NCBI GenBank assembly: GCA_029532415.1 | Contig: JAQOTA010000065.1 | Location: forward strand, 124,001-188,000 | Direction: 5' to 3' | DNA length: 64,000 bases | DNA from: Marasmius tenuissimus | Taxonomy: Eukaryota > Basidiomycota > Agaricomycetes > Agaricales > Marasmiaceae | In this document: piece by piece, positions 12,378 to 27,298 of the stretch | Layout: every line of letters begins with the position of its first letter | Position numbering within the stretch: the stretch's first letter is position 1 | Program-made: the position numbers and the translations under genes | Notes under the pieces: generated by a model | The model's input: only the letters and a program-made list of their open reading frames with translations | What the model was told of the DNA's origin: nothing | Databases searched by the model: none

Positions 12378-13368
12378 CTTCGCTCGGAATGACAAGACGG
12401 AAGCGATGTCGAGAGGAGGTGGTGGGAGGTGGTGGGAGAGGTTGAGGTTGAGAATTTTGAATGATCAAAAACATCATATTTATGCATCAAATTACCGTGT
12501 TTGCCGCCTAAACCCGTTCAGCTCTGATGTTTCCCTGCGTTTTGGTCCCCGGCCTGGTGCCAAACGCGGTATATTTTTCACGTATGGCGCCAAAACAGGG
12601 GCGAGTGCCCTATCTTTGGGTCTCGGATGTCGTGAAAAAAGCGACTTTACGGTAGTTTAAATGCTGAGCCTGCAAGTGACTTGCAGGGTACAAATGGAAT
12701 GTGAACTTTGGCGTCTCGATGGTACAATTGACTGCGGCCTCGCAGAAGTGAGGGGGCGGAACAATGTTTGGAAAAGATGCTGTAGGCGTACCCGTTTGCT
12801 AAACCTCCTTCGCCGCACCGAAGCAGCCTTCGAACCATTTCCGTGAGCCATTCTACGAAATGCTGTTACAGGTCGCTTGCTATTAGTATCAAGTAGCTCG
12901 AGGTGCGGTAGGGCTGGCATTTTGGCGAGTCTATCAAGGAGCTCATGCCGCATAACGAGAGCGGAGGTCTTATGTTGGATTCTCAGAAAAGTGGCGATTG
13001 AGGTGAATGAAGAAATAGAGGTTCATGATCATGATGGTCGAATTGAAGAACCAGCTAGGCGACTCAGTGTTGGTTATGTAAATAGACTTCTCGCTTACAC
13101 CGTTACCACGATGTCACTTCCCATGTCTGCCTTAGCCAATCTTATGTCCTGGGGTATCACCCACGATTTGAGATCCAGACACACAGCAATATGGCGTACA
13201 AGTGCGAGTTGGTGGAAACGGAATCTGAGTCTGGGGTATGGCACTCGGGGCATTGTTTCCGTCGGGCCGCCGGCTCCGTTACGATTTGGCAATGGGAAGT
13301 TCGGACTACAGAATCGCAATCAAAGAAGCTATTCTCTCTCTCTTTCTCCCACTCGTACCCGCCAAATT
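12378..13368. other. Divergent promoter region between aminotransferase and HpcH aldolase
   Basis: 991 bp with open frames on both strands but no recognisable protein. Just upstream of the aminotransferase ATG, 12414-12441 is a G-rich direct repeat on the plus strand (GGAGGTGGTGG repeated), that is, a pyrimidine tract on the coding strand, a common fungal core-promoter feature. Confidence 0.45.
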
Positions 13369-14625
13369 ATGCCTCTCGACGTTCCCTTGCGCAAAAGAAT
13401 CGCTGCTGGAGAGCAAGCAGCGGGTGGATGGCTGACTCTACCAAGGTATGACACACGGTCGACTCCATACTTCGCCGATCCCTTCTGGATCCTAATATGG
13501 GACCTTCAGTACAGCGATCGCACGAACAATTGCCAGTACTCTGAACATTTCTTGGGTACTTATTGACGGAGGTATGAGGATTTCTGACCTAGTCTTAGTC
13601 GATAAATCGAGTGTCGTCTGACGGTAATCCAACGCTGTCCAGAGCACGGTTTAATCAACGGTATGTGCTTTGTACGAGATTCTTGCAAGTCTATCTCGTT
13701 GATTCAAAGGCTCTTTTAAAATTTTAGATTCACATTTTTATGATCTGGCCAACACCGTTGCTTCTGCAGGAGCTTCACCCATAATCCGTGTACCCGCAGA
13801 GGAAATTTGGCTAATCAAGGTCGGTATCATCGCGTTTGCGTCTGTGGAGCGTTCCATTTGGCTTACTAGATAAGCTCTGTAGCGTGCCCTAGATGCCGGT
13901 GCCCACGGTCTGATGGTCCCAATGGCGAACAACGTCGAAATCGTTCGCAAAGTCGTTCAAGCGACGAAATACCCTCCTGTCGGAATTCGTGGCTTCGGGC
14001 CCATGTTCACACATGCCGCCGGTGCTCTCGGCGCTAAATATAAGGAAACAGCAAATGACGACCTTGTCATTGCGGTACAGATTGAGCACCCCCAAGCAGT
14101 GGAGGAAATCGACCAAATCTGTCAGGAGGGCATTGATGTCGCTTTCGTGAGCATTCCTGGAACCACTGCAATTGAACTGCCTCTGGACGCTGACACACAC
14201 TAGATCGGGCCGTACGACCTCTCAATCTCGATGGGTGTCGAATTTGGGGGTAAAGAGCACGAGGATGCGATTAGCAAGATCCTGGCCGCCTGCAAGAAGC
14301 ACAAGAAATACGCTGCTATATTTTGTACGTCCCTCCCAGACTCGGGACAGATGTCCTCTTGACTGAGCTCCTGTTCCACGTCAGGTTTGAATGGCGATCA
14401 AGCAGCAGAGCGATTCGCTCAAGGATTTGACATGGTCAGTGTCACTACGGACATCGATACCCTCACGGATGGATTTGCCACCGCGTTGTTAACGGCCACT
14501 GGAAAGTTCGGCGCGGGCTACAAAGGTAATAATCCTGAGAAGCTTTAAGCACCTTTGAATAAGACCACATGTATCAACGTATCGACTACCTTCCAATTGA
14601 CTTTCTCCCAGAATTCTCTGGCTAA
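13369..14625 (+). CDS. HpcH/HpaI family aldolase (2-oxo acid aldolase)
   Basis: Metal-dependent class II aldolase of the HpcH/HpaI/citrate-lyase-beta superfamily, which cleaves 4-hydroxy-2-oxo acids to pyruvate (or a related oxo acid) plus an aldehyde. Eight exons (13369-13445, 13510-13571, 13643-13660, 13728-13819, 13883-14146, 14204-14324, 14385-14525, 14612-14625) total 789 nt, giving 262 aa, the usual family length. Motifs: ISWVLIDGEHGLIND with the D-x-E-H core, SPIIRVPAEEIWLIKRALD, GAHGLMVPMAN, PPVGIRGFGP, IAVQIEHPQAVEEID (metal-binding Glu region) and IGPYDLSISMG. The third exon is only 18 nt and encodes the E-H of the core motif. If the last intron is retained, the protein instead ends GNNPEKL. 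No targeting signal. The exact substrate is unknown. Confidence 0.9.
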
Positions 14626-14957
14626 ACAAGTTGCCGCTTCTCCTTCATGCTTTGCATTCCATCTTGTCGTTCCGATGCACGCGACATTGATCTCGAATAC
14701 TCGGTTTATCTAACATCAGTGGAGTTTCCTGCGATTTTGTCCGATGAAGAGGGATTAAGATCCTTGAGGTGGCTGGCATGACCGTGCTACTGGACCGGTG
14801 ACCGGTGACTGGCGAACCGACGCGACCGTAAGCGCTGTATCATGTGGGCGTTTACACGGCGCTTATTGTCCTTCGCATTTTTTATGTGGATTGCTGGTTT
14901 GATTCTTCCCTGTTCGCTGGCTCCTGATTGTAGTCTATAGGCCCAGGATCGCCCTCC
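14626..14957. other. Spacer upstream of RCC1 gene
   Basis: 332 bp between two plus-strand genes; it holds the aldolase 3' end and the RCC1 promoter. A small tandem 'accggtg' duplication sits at about 14795-14809. Nothing else is supportable. Confidence 0.4.
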
Positions 14958-16408
14958 ATGAACTCTATCTCTCAACCCCCAGAACACGCAAGACCACCTC
15001 TCTTCCTATTTGGATGTGGTGCCTCTCAATATGGCCAACTTGGAGGCCTCTTCCCAACTGAAATACCAAAACCAGCAAGGGTAGCTTGGGTGACTCAGGA
15101 AATCTCAAAAGGGACTTTTGGAGGAACGGACGCTGGTATCGAGTCTGTAGCTGCAGGCGGCTTCCATACGTTGTTTGTCGATGAGAAAGGCACGGTGAGT
15201 ATCACACTCAAAATCTCAATAGACTTACGAGACGTACGGTTGTAACTGTTTGAACTCTCGTGATCAGGTCTGGTCTTGTGGTAGCAATGATGATGCTGCA
15301 CTGGGATACAAAACTCCCGAAGGTTTTGATCAAGACGTTGTCGAGACACCACAAGTAGTCGAAGCATTAAGGAAAGATGGATTTCGCGCTGTCAAGATTG
15401 CTGCTGGTTCCACCGTCTCTGCCGCTATCAGCGATGAGGGTGAACTCCGTGTATGGGGTACCTTCAAGGTACGCTCGTTTCACAGATTTTCTCTTCATCA
15501 TGATGCCAACGAACACGCCCTAGGCTGCTGAAGGGAAGCTTGGATTTGCACCTGGAACAGAGTATCAACATGAACCCATAACGCTCCGGCCACCTTCGTT
15601 GCGGAGCAACAGCCCTGAAAAGTTTGTGTCGGTCGCTGTCGGGGCACATCATATCATCACGCTCACCACCCACGGCAATGTCTATACGTGGGGTGTTGGC
15701 GAGCTAGGTCAACTCGGCCGCAAAGTCCCAGACCGCCGAAAAATTCACGGCACTGTTCCCGAAAGAGTCGTCCTGAGCGCCCGCAACGGTGCACGCAAAG
15801 CAGGCTCTCGGTCCCGAAAGGCTGTTGCCGTTGGCGCTGGGTCTCAACACTCTTTCGCTGTGGATGATCAAGGCGACGTTTGGGCTTTCGGACTGAACAA
15901 TAACGGGCAACTTGGTATCGGCGCCACAAGCACGCGCGATGATGTTGCTGTGCTTTCTCCTACCAAAGTCGCCAACCTCAGCAAGGATGAGCTCGATGGA
16001 GCTACCGTAGTTCAAATTTCCGGCGGAGAGGCCCATACGCTGTTCCTTACGTCCGATGGTCGAGTGTTCGCGTGCGGTCAACACGATATTGGACAGGTTG
16101 GGTTACCTGAAGACGATCCACTGTTCATTGTTCATCCAGGATCAATACCGTTCCCTGTTCAAGTTCCGCTTCCCGATTCCGATGATCCTGTTGTCCGCAT
16201 CTCAACAAGCACCAGAGGGAATTGGGCAGTCACGGCTGACGGCGCGCTCCATGCATGGGGAGAGGCCAATACCTCCGAGCTGGGCGTACCAGACGACTCC
16301 ACGGTTCGTACACCTCAAGTCGTCGTGAGAAGAGATGGTGGCTGGAGGGCTGAAGAAGTTGCTTGCGGTGGACAGCATTCCGTGTGTTTGTTGAGAAGAC
16401 GGACATGA
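14958..16408 (+). CDS. RCC1: RCC1-type guanine nucleotide exchange factor for Ran (Pim1/Srm1 homologue)
   Basis: Seven-bladed beta-propeller protein that loads Ran with GTP on chromatin and so sets nuclear transport direction. Three exons (14958-15194, 15268-15468, 15524-16408) total 1323 nt, giving 440 aa. Blades are visible as repeated aromatic-Gly units: FLFGCGASQYGQLG, VWSCGSNDDAALGYKTP, VWGTFKAAEGKLGF, VYTWGVGELGQLGRKVPDRR, VWAFGLNNNGQLGIG, VFACGQHDIGQVGLP and LHAWGEANTSELGVP, each followed by a GG.HT/S.... segment. The WG.F....G..GF and QLGR.V..R variants are those of true Ran-GEFs rather than generic RCC1-repeat proteins. It lacks the long basic N-terminal tail of animal RCC1. Confidence in family is high; the Ran-GEF role is inferred from these variants. 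Confidence 0.88.
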
Positions 16409-16724
16409 AGTGCCTTTGGGATCATGCCTCGAAAAGTAAAGATAGTTCGGTAAGTACAAGTACATAATCTCCATGGATATTATTATAGCCTATTCAAGGG
16501 CGCGTCTCAGCGATATTATCGTAGGATTGCATGTCACAGCAGGTGCTATCAAGGCGGCAGGGATAATTATACAGTATTAAAAGTATTTGTGGACTCATAT
16601 ATACGTAGTCAGTAGGCCATAAATTGATCGTGAAGGTCGGTAACGTGAATTACTTGATGAAATCAAGATATATGTGGTCCTCCTGAGAACTTTCATTGCG
16701 GATGTAGCTCTTTTCCGACCTTAG
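16409..16724. other. Convergent 3' spacer
   Basis: 316 bp between the stops of the RCC1 gene and the uncharacterised minus-strand gene; AT-rich with several TATA-like strings, as expected of 3'-UTRs. No gene seen. Confidence 0.4.
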
Positions 16725-18204
16725 TCAAGGCTTCTTTTCAAATTCATCGGTGAACTTCGTGAACGCGTCTGCATTCCTCCGAGCTCTCTTCTGGTCGTCG
16801 CAAAAGGGGTCCTCAACGAAATAGCAGTCTGCTTCAGCACAGCTCGATATTTCCCAGTCGGGATCCACAGTAAAGTAACCACACGAGTTCTCCTCGTAAT
16901 GGTGAGCCATCGTTCCGTCCAGATCCGGAGTAACTTCGAAGTCCTTGATAGGCATATCCTGATAGATTTTGGCTAGGGCTGCCTCCACGGTATAACAGTC
17001 AATCTCGTTGGAGGAGTGCCCTCCCACGTCATCGGAGTCTTCCCCTCGTAGGTTGTCGTTGTCGCCATTGGACTCATCCTCCTCATAGAGACTCTCAGCT
17101 AACTCGGGGACTAGCGAGAGAGGTCGATTGTGCCGCGCTAGGAGTGGATCTATAATGTCTGCTGATCCGTTACCGGCTTTCTGTCGACGCTGGACCTGCT
17201 CTAGGAAAGCTTCCCGGTCGACCAGATGCCCCGGTGTGAACAGGTGAGGAGGAACGATTGATCCACCAGGTGTTCTGGGTGTCATAGAAAATATTGGTGT
17301 TTTCTTCGCCGTCGGTGGGGTTGTTGTAGGGGCATGCAACGCGATCCTTGACCCGCTACCAGCGGTGGTGACAACCGTGTCACCGGGTCCGGGCCCGTAT
17401 GCAAAGTACGCGTTCACTTTGCTAAGATCTGCAGGGGAAAGGTGAAGTTTAGAAGGATGGTGGTCCGACTTGAGGTTGAGGTGAAGGTGAGGCGGGGGCA
17501 CTTTTTTGAGGACTTTCTGTGCAGGAATACGCGGGGAGGAAGGTACGCTTGCGGATCCAGAAGTCTGGGCCTGTTGATGCTCCTTGAGGACGGGAACGCT
17601 TGGTAGGGGAGTGGCAGGCGCAGAAACCGTGGTGGCGCCCCCTTCTCGATCCTCGAGAGAATACTTCAGCTTCCTGAACAAAAGGTTGTTGAGTACGAGC
17701 AGAAGAGCGAAACGCGAATCAAGTCACTAACCTAGCACTATTACTCCTCGAGAAAAGACTGCGTGTCCACTTTTTCTTCTTCGGAGAGGCACTTCCCTCC
17801 TCGAGGAGGCTGGGACTGGCACTTTCCTCTGAGGGATTGTCCGAAAGTTCCAAAGACGAAGACGAAGTGGGAGGGGATAGACTCTCTGAATGATAGACGA
17901 CAACCACGGACTTCTCGATCATAATCGGAATTGGACTGGGAGCAGTAGAGGATCCAACCTTGAGCGACTGACTGGTGTCCGTAGACTTCGTGCGGCGTCG
18001 CTTACCCACAACCACGAGAACATGTTTGGAATCGTGGTCAGTTGTGGGCACAGAGTCGAGCGGCAAGTCGCTCGGCTTGGGATGAGGCTTGACAAAGACG
18101 CCTGTTGCAGCGTGATCTGAACCTTTGGGTGGATTGTTCGAGTCCAGAAGAGAGTTCGAGGTGTCTGGAATAGGGAGTGAGGGAGAGCTTGAAGTCATTG
18201 ACAT
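16725..18204 (-). CDS. Uncharacterised Ser/Pro-rich, largely disordered protein
   Basis: I do not recognise this protein. Two exons (17732-18204 and 16725-17673) total 1422 nt, giving 473 aa, joined over a 58-nt GT-AG intron after SNSAR. The N-terminal half is rich in Ser, Pro and Thr with basic patches (VVVGKRRRTKS; SPKKKKWTRSLFSRSNSAR) that could be nuclear signals or kinase sites. The C-terminal half has a cluster of acidic and aromatic residues, with two similar short units, EIDCYTVEAALAKIYQDM and EADCYFVEDPFCDDQKRARR, suggesting one folded or binding module at residues of about 390-460. It starts at the ATG at 18204 (MSMTSSSPSLPIPD); the frame is open further upstream without ATG. A TATA box lies about 55 nt upstream. 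Probably a lineage-specific regulator or scaffold, but nothing shows a function. Confidence 0.7.
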
Positions 18205-18257
18205 GACGGAGGGATTGGAGGAAACTAGCAATGAGTACTGGGCACATCGCGACAGGC

Positions 18258-18265
18258 CTTATATA
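18258..18265 (-). promoter_or_regulatory. TATA box of the uncharacterised 16.7-18.2 kb gene
   Basis: The minus strand reads TATATAAG, centred about 57 nt upstream of the ATG at 18204, a typical distance for a short-leader fungal gene. Confidence 0.5.
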
Positions 18266-18818
18266 TCCCCCGACAAAGTCAAAGCATTCAGGCCACATTC
18301 AAGGCGAGATATGTGGATGCCACGACCATATCCCAAAAAGGCGCTGCTTGGACGCTCGTGGCACGATTAATAGAGGTGAGCCCCAATCCCGACGACAATG
18401 GGATCAGCGCAGCCGAGCCACATTGATGTGATAATAGTTGCTTGTGGCCACCATTGATTTGCAGGGGAACAATTCGGCAAACAATGGGCACAGTGGTAGT
18501 CTCCAACAATGGTGAGCGCGGACCAGAGGTTGGGCACTTCGAAATGCCAGCACCTGGTGCAATAGCAGCCTGAAGATGTCTTAGAAAATGTCAACCACGA
18601 AGTCGTAGAGAATGCGATGAGACAGGAGTGAGAAATCGCGACAGACCTCTCATAATTTCTTTTGGGAAAGGTTCTCACGCAGGTGGTCATGGGACGGTAA
18701 TTATGGGCGGATATGGGTCCAAAAGGGTCCAAAGCTCAGGTAAGAGCGAATAGGTTGGGATGACAAAGTAAGTAAAAATATGTAATACAACAACACATCA
18801 AAAGCACACACAACTCCC
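18266..18818. other. Spacer between the uncharacterised gene and PRP2
   Basis: About 550 bp between the promoter of the minus-strand unknown gene and the stop codon of PRP2. Open frames here have no family resemblance or splice partners. Confidence 0.4.
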
Positions 18819-22653
<3,835 letters not shown>

Positions 22654-22864
22654 GAACAGGGTTGATGAGTTCGAGTTGACTCTTGACAGTGAGAGTAGGA
22701 AAGAGGCAAAGCTGTATCACGTGGTCACTCAGGGAATCCTTCGACGGCGTTGAGTCAGTCCGGATCAGTCAGTTCGGTCAAGTACATAGGTCCAGGTCAA
22801 GTTGTGTAAGTAAAAATACAGGGTAGATTTACGTCCTGATAGGTATTCGCACAGCGGTCTAAGC

Positions 22865-25186
22865 TTAGAAGGCTGCCTGTGCCGCTGCTCGTTCGGCGAA
22901 AGAACCCCTCGGCTCCCAGGACGCGAGGTTCTCAACCAAGGTTTTCTTGCTCACGCCATCCGGCAGTCCCCAGCCTCCGCCTCCTGGGGTTTGCACTAAG
23001 AGCCTGTCCCCCTTCCCCATCCAAACCGTAGCCTTGCCTCCGATATTGATCTCTCGTGCTTCTTCAGCAGTAGCGTTCCCTTCTTCATCCACATCGTCAC
23101 CATCTTCTTTCCGCAATCTTTTGATCCATGTGTTGCGACCAAGTCCACCAGGCCCTCCTCCTTCCATACCATAAGGCTGTCTCGTTCGACGCTAGGGGCG
23201 AACGAGGCGATGTAAGCCGACGTCCAGATCTATGAAGCTACCAAGCACTTTGACTCACTTCAGACAACATTGATACCTGCATCGGTTCCAAAAATTCAAT
23301 CTCTCGTTGAACCCCTTCACCTCCATGCCATTGGCCGATACCCGCCGAGTCGGTGCGAAGACCAAACTGATGCAACATCACCGGATACCGACGTTCCAGA
23401 ATCTCTACGTCGCCGATGCGGGTATTCGTGATATGTGTATGGACGCCATCGGTTCCGTGCCACTTGGGTCCTGCACCGGATCCACCAGCTATGGTCTTCA
23501 AGGGTGTTAATCATGAACACCGCACCCTGAAAGGGCCAACTTATAAGGGCTAATGTCAAGATACTCACCTCGTAGTAACCCCAACCAGCGACCGCCTTTC
23601 CATCTTTGTCCTTGCCACCGGCACCAAAAGTAAGGTTGCTAGAGAGAAGCTACCGTGAGCAAGTCAAGGAGACGTGAGCGAGGGGACTCACTTGGTACAC
23701 CCCTGGCTGGCTGCACACGCATGGAAAGCTTTCAGTACGACGTCCACAATTCGTTGGGATGTCAAAACGTTGCCACCACAAACGGCAGCTCTCCGGGAGG
23801 GAGATAGTAGCGATTGATTGGGAATTTTGACTGAGAACCAATGTGAGTAATTAGCGAACGGAATATAGATATTCGACGAGATCTTAGCTCACTGTCGAGA
23901 GGAACAAGGCAACCTGCATTTAGTGGGATGTCCATATCCAACATCGCTCTCATGCAGTATATGACTGCTGAATGGACAACAGAAATGGGAGCATTCAAGT
24001 TTCCGCGAACTTCGCACCCAGTTCCTTCGAAGTCCAAAATAGCTGAGCCTTCTTGGTCGTTGATCTCTACTCTTAGCTGGATCTGCGAGAAGAGGTTTCC
24101 ATATGAATGTAAGCCCAAACGAATTGATTCGCAAGCATCCTCACCGGGGAGCCATCGTCCAGATAGTCGACGGCAGATAAGACATTCGTCCCGGCACGCT
24201 TGACAACATCGCGTAGAAGATTCCGAACGCACATCTCAGCATTTGCCCGGATGTGGTACATATACTCTTGGACTGTTTCCAGACCGTAGTCATCGACGAC
24301 TGATCGCACAAGTCAGTCCCCCACGTCAATATTCAAATGTTGCGGAATGCGCACTAGCGTGAATTAGCTGAATTCCCTTATGGTTCGCTGCAATTTGCTG
24401 GGACACAATCTCCGTTAATTTTCTGACGCCGTATATTGCAGAGGTGTGCTCACCGCTTTCAGATCACTCTCCACATCTCTGATATTCCGACAACCTGAGC
24501 TGCCCGGGTACTGAGCAGGTTTGTCGACCATGTGTTCTACCAGACCGTCTTGATCGAATACACCCTCGTTGACGATCTTGAAACTGACTATTTCTGCCCC
24601 TTCCTCGAAGAGAGACACCGAGGTCGGTGGCATCGAACCAGGAAGGATCCCTCCTATATCGGCATGATGTCCACGGGATGCAGTAAAGAAGATGATTTCC
24701 TTCGATTTGGGATCGAAAACGGGACTGATTATGGTGATATCTGGAAGGTGACTGTTGAAGGGCTTTGTTCAACTCTCCAGACTTGAAAGTTGCGAGCAAT
24801 GTGACTCACGAGCCACCAGCATGAGGTGAATTCGTCATCAAAACATCCCCTTCCTTGAGTTCCTTTCCGTACAGTTTCATTTGGTACTTGACGGCACTGA
24901 AGTGGAAGCGTGTTAGAGCAGGTAGACGGGGAGATGGTGCTGCCTCTCACAAGCTCATCGACCCCAAGTGGATAGGTATGAATGGTGCATTCGCGACCAG
25001 GTCGCCATCTGGTGCGAACAGTGCACAAGAAAAGTCCAACCGCTCCTTGATATTCGTGCTGATCGAAGTCTGTTGCAAGGATCGGCCCATAGCTTCAGCA
25101 ACGCTCATGAAACGATTCGCGAAGAGTGTGAGAAGGATAGGATCGGGTCCTTTTACAGAGGACTTATCATTTTGAGAGATCGCCAT
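22865..25186 (-). CDS. HyuB-type oxoprolinase/hydantoinase B protein without HyuA half
   Basis: Related to the C-terminal (HyuB) half of eukaryotic 5-oxoprolinase (ATP-dependent opening of 5-oxoproline in the glutathione cycle) and to hydantoinase B. Starts [20 protein letters not shown] at a real ATG, then [177 protein letters not shown] and [10 protein letters not shown]. The frame is intact through all introns, so it is not an obvious pseudogene. Eukaryotic oxoprolinase is normally one chain with the actin-like HyuA ATPase half first; no HyuA sequence is seen upstream on this strand. It could work with a HyuA protein encoded elsewhere or be a 5'-truncated relic that kept its frame. Confidence 0.85.
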
Positions 25187-26017
25187 AGTGTATAGAACGA
25201 GGAGAAGAGAGTACTATCAGAGCAGTTGAAGGTATCGTTCAGGGCCAAAACGTCAACGATGCGCTAAAGCAAATTGCCGGTATTCCCGCCGGCTGCGTGG
25301 GAAGAGTCCTTCCGGCAGGCAAAGATATGGTTAAAAAAAATCGGTCTGTCTCCCTGGGCAGCTGCGGGGACTCGCTTCTTCACTATGAACGGCGAAGATT
25401 CATGTGGTAAGTTTTCTCTCCTTCTCTTTTATTCTCCTGTCTTTTGTGATGCATACTACCTTTGAATGGCTAGCGATCACGTCGCCATGCTGCCTTCAAA
25501 CATACCATCTTTCGGGACTGAACATTTTTTATCCTTTCCATCTTCATTTTCGACCAATGCTGATGACTATCATTACAGGCGCTGCAAGTGGGTCAATTGT
25601 GAGGGCGCATACGCTGCCGATCTATTCTCGTGTGTTCCCGTTACAATAATAGTGCAAGCCTCCTCTCTCCAACGTCTTTCGGCCTCCAGCAGTCACCCTT
25701 GTATCCTACTTACATCATACATAGGCGAAATCTGACAAAAATACACTCTCTTGTCAATGAGCCATGTGAAGCGTAGTGACCGAAATTCCGGATTCTTTCT
25801 TCCTTGATCCCTTCCTTGAATCCATCCATCCATCCTTCCTTCCTTTCTTCCGGATATGAATCTCAGCTGCGCAGATTTTCCTCCCGGAAACACCACGAAT
25901 TCAATGCGCATAATCATAGTCCCACGACTCCATGGGAAGACGTTAAAAAGGCGTGAACCAGGAGCATGACAACCCTCAAGCGTTCCCTACCACCACTATT
26001 CGAGACACTACTCATCC
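25187..26017. other. Divergent promoter region with an orphan coding-like stretch and TTCC microsatellite
   Basis: 831 bp between the HyuB start (-) and the dehydrogenase start (+). A plus-strand frame at about 25217-25410 reads GIVQGQNVNDALKQIAGIPA then GCVGRVLPAGKDM; it looks protein-like but has no clear ATG or partner exons and matches no family I know. A (TTCC/ATCC)n-rich tract lies at about 25798-25850. No HyuA-like sequence was found. Confidence 0.4.
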
Positions 26018-27214
26018 ATGTCTACTCCACCAAAGACTTACAAGATTGCATCGATCCCCGCAGATGGCATCGGCCCAGAGGTGATACAAGCCGGGATCGA
26101 AGTTCTACAGACCCTCTCGAAGACGTTGAAGACATTCCAGCTCGATTTCACTCACTTCGACTGGAACTCTGAGCGATATAAGTCCACTGGTTCATACATT
26201 CCAGAAGGAGGACTGGACGAACTGCGCAAATTCGATGCTATCTTATTTGGGGCTGTCGGAGCACCAGGCAAGTTAATGCAGTGGGTTCTAGGTTATACGC
26301 AATGCTGATGCCCATCCCTGTCCAGACGTACCCGACCACATTTCGCTATGGGGGCTTCGACTCGCGATCTGTCAACCTTTCCAGCAGTACGCGAACGTCC
26401 GCCCCACGAAAGTATTCCGCGGTACACAATCCCCGTTGAGGAACTGCAACGTGGGTGATCTCAACTGGGTCATCATCCGCGAGAACAGCGAAGGCGAATA
26501 CGCCGGCCAGGGAGGGCGTTCCCACCGTGGCAGACCATGGGAAATCGCGACAGAGGTCTCCATCTTCACCCGTCACAGTGTAGAACGCCTGATGCGTTTC
26601 GCTTTCGAAACTGCTCAGAGTCGCCCACGCAAAACACTTACATGTGTCACGAAGAGCAATGCGCAGCGTCATGGAATGGTACTTTGGGATGAGATTGCGA
26701 GTGAGATCTCCAAGGAATTCCCAGATGTCAAGTTTGACAAGATGCTCGTGGACGCGATGACCGCGAGAATGGTTTTGAATCCTGCATCGCTCGACACAGT
26801 GGTGGCTACAAACTTGGTTTGTCCCTCTTTACTCATCGAGAATAGACGCGATCTTTACACTCCTTCCAGCACGCAGATATTCTTTCTGACTTGGCGGCTG
26901 CGCTGGCCGGCTCCATTGGCATTGCACCAACCTCCAATCTGGATCCTACTCGAGAATACCCTTCGATGTTCGAGCCTATCCATGGTTCTGCCTTCGATAT
27001 AGTTGGGAAGGGCGTTGCCAATCCGGTTGCCACTTTCTGGACTGCAGCTGAGATGCTGGCATGGCTCGGAGAGCAGGATGCCAGTGCCAAGTTGCTCGAA
27101 GCGGTCGAAAATGTTTGTGAGAGAGGAACAATCACGAGGGACCTTGGTGGGAAATCCTCGACAAAGGAGGTCACTACGGCGGTGCAAGAAGAGATCGTAA
27201 AGATGCTGCAATAG
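26018..27214 (+). CDS. Tartrate dehydrogenase / D-malate dehydrogenase-type beta-decarboxylating dehydrogenase
   Basis: NAD-dependent oxidative decarboxylase of the isocitrate/isopropylmalate dehydrogenase superfamily. Three exons (26018-26267, 26326-26816, 26870-27214) total 1086 nt, giving 361 aa, the normal length. Motifs: YKIASIPADGIGPEVIQAG (N-terminal), DAILFGAVGAPDVPDHISLW (across intron 1), NWVIIRENSEGEYAGQGG (REN.EGEY), TCVTKSNAQRHGMVLW (catalytic Lys), VDAMTARMVLNPASLD, TNLHADILSDLAAALAGSIG (metal Asp; across intron 2) and FEPIHGSAFDIVGKGVANP. WGLRLAICQPFQQYANVRP and the VGDLN..I segment fit tartrate/D-malate enzymes (TtuC/DmlA) rather than LeuB. Intron 1 starts GCAAGT (GC-AG). No targeting peptide, so probably cytosolic. 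Substrate inferred from family resemblance. Confidence 0.88.
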
Positions 27215-27298
27215 ATAGGCATACGACATTTGTTATCGGACGAAGCATTTTAATAAGCGTGTATCTAACGAGACGTCTGTAGAAAAATCAAGGCTTGA

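Noticed and set aside
12877..13566. 229-codon open frame running into the HpcH aldolase as an N-terminal extension
   Set aside because: It has no ATG at its start, its upstream part matches nothing, and it is in a different frame from the aldolase exon (ATG 13369).
14526..14548. Aldolase read-through ending GNNPEKL as the main C-terminus
   Set aside because: Splicing of 14526-14611 gives a frame-consistent short exon ending EFSG; both are possible, but the spliced form has standard GT-AG ends and was preferred.
25798..25850. TTCC/ATCC microsatellite as a regulatory element
   Set aside because: Simple repeat of common type; nothing links it to either neighbouring gene.
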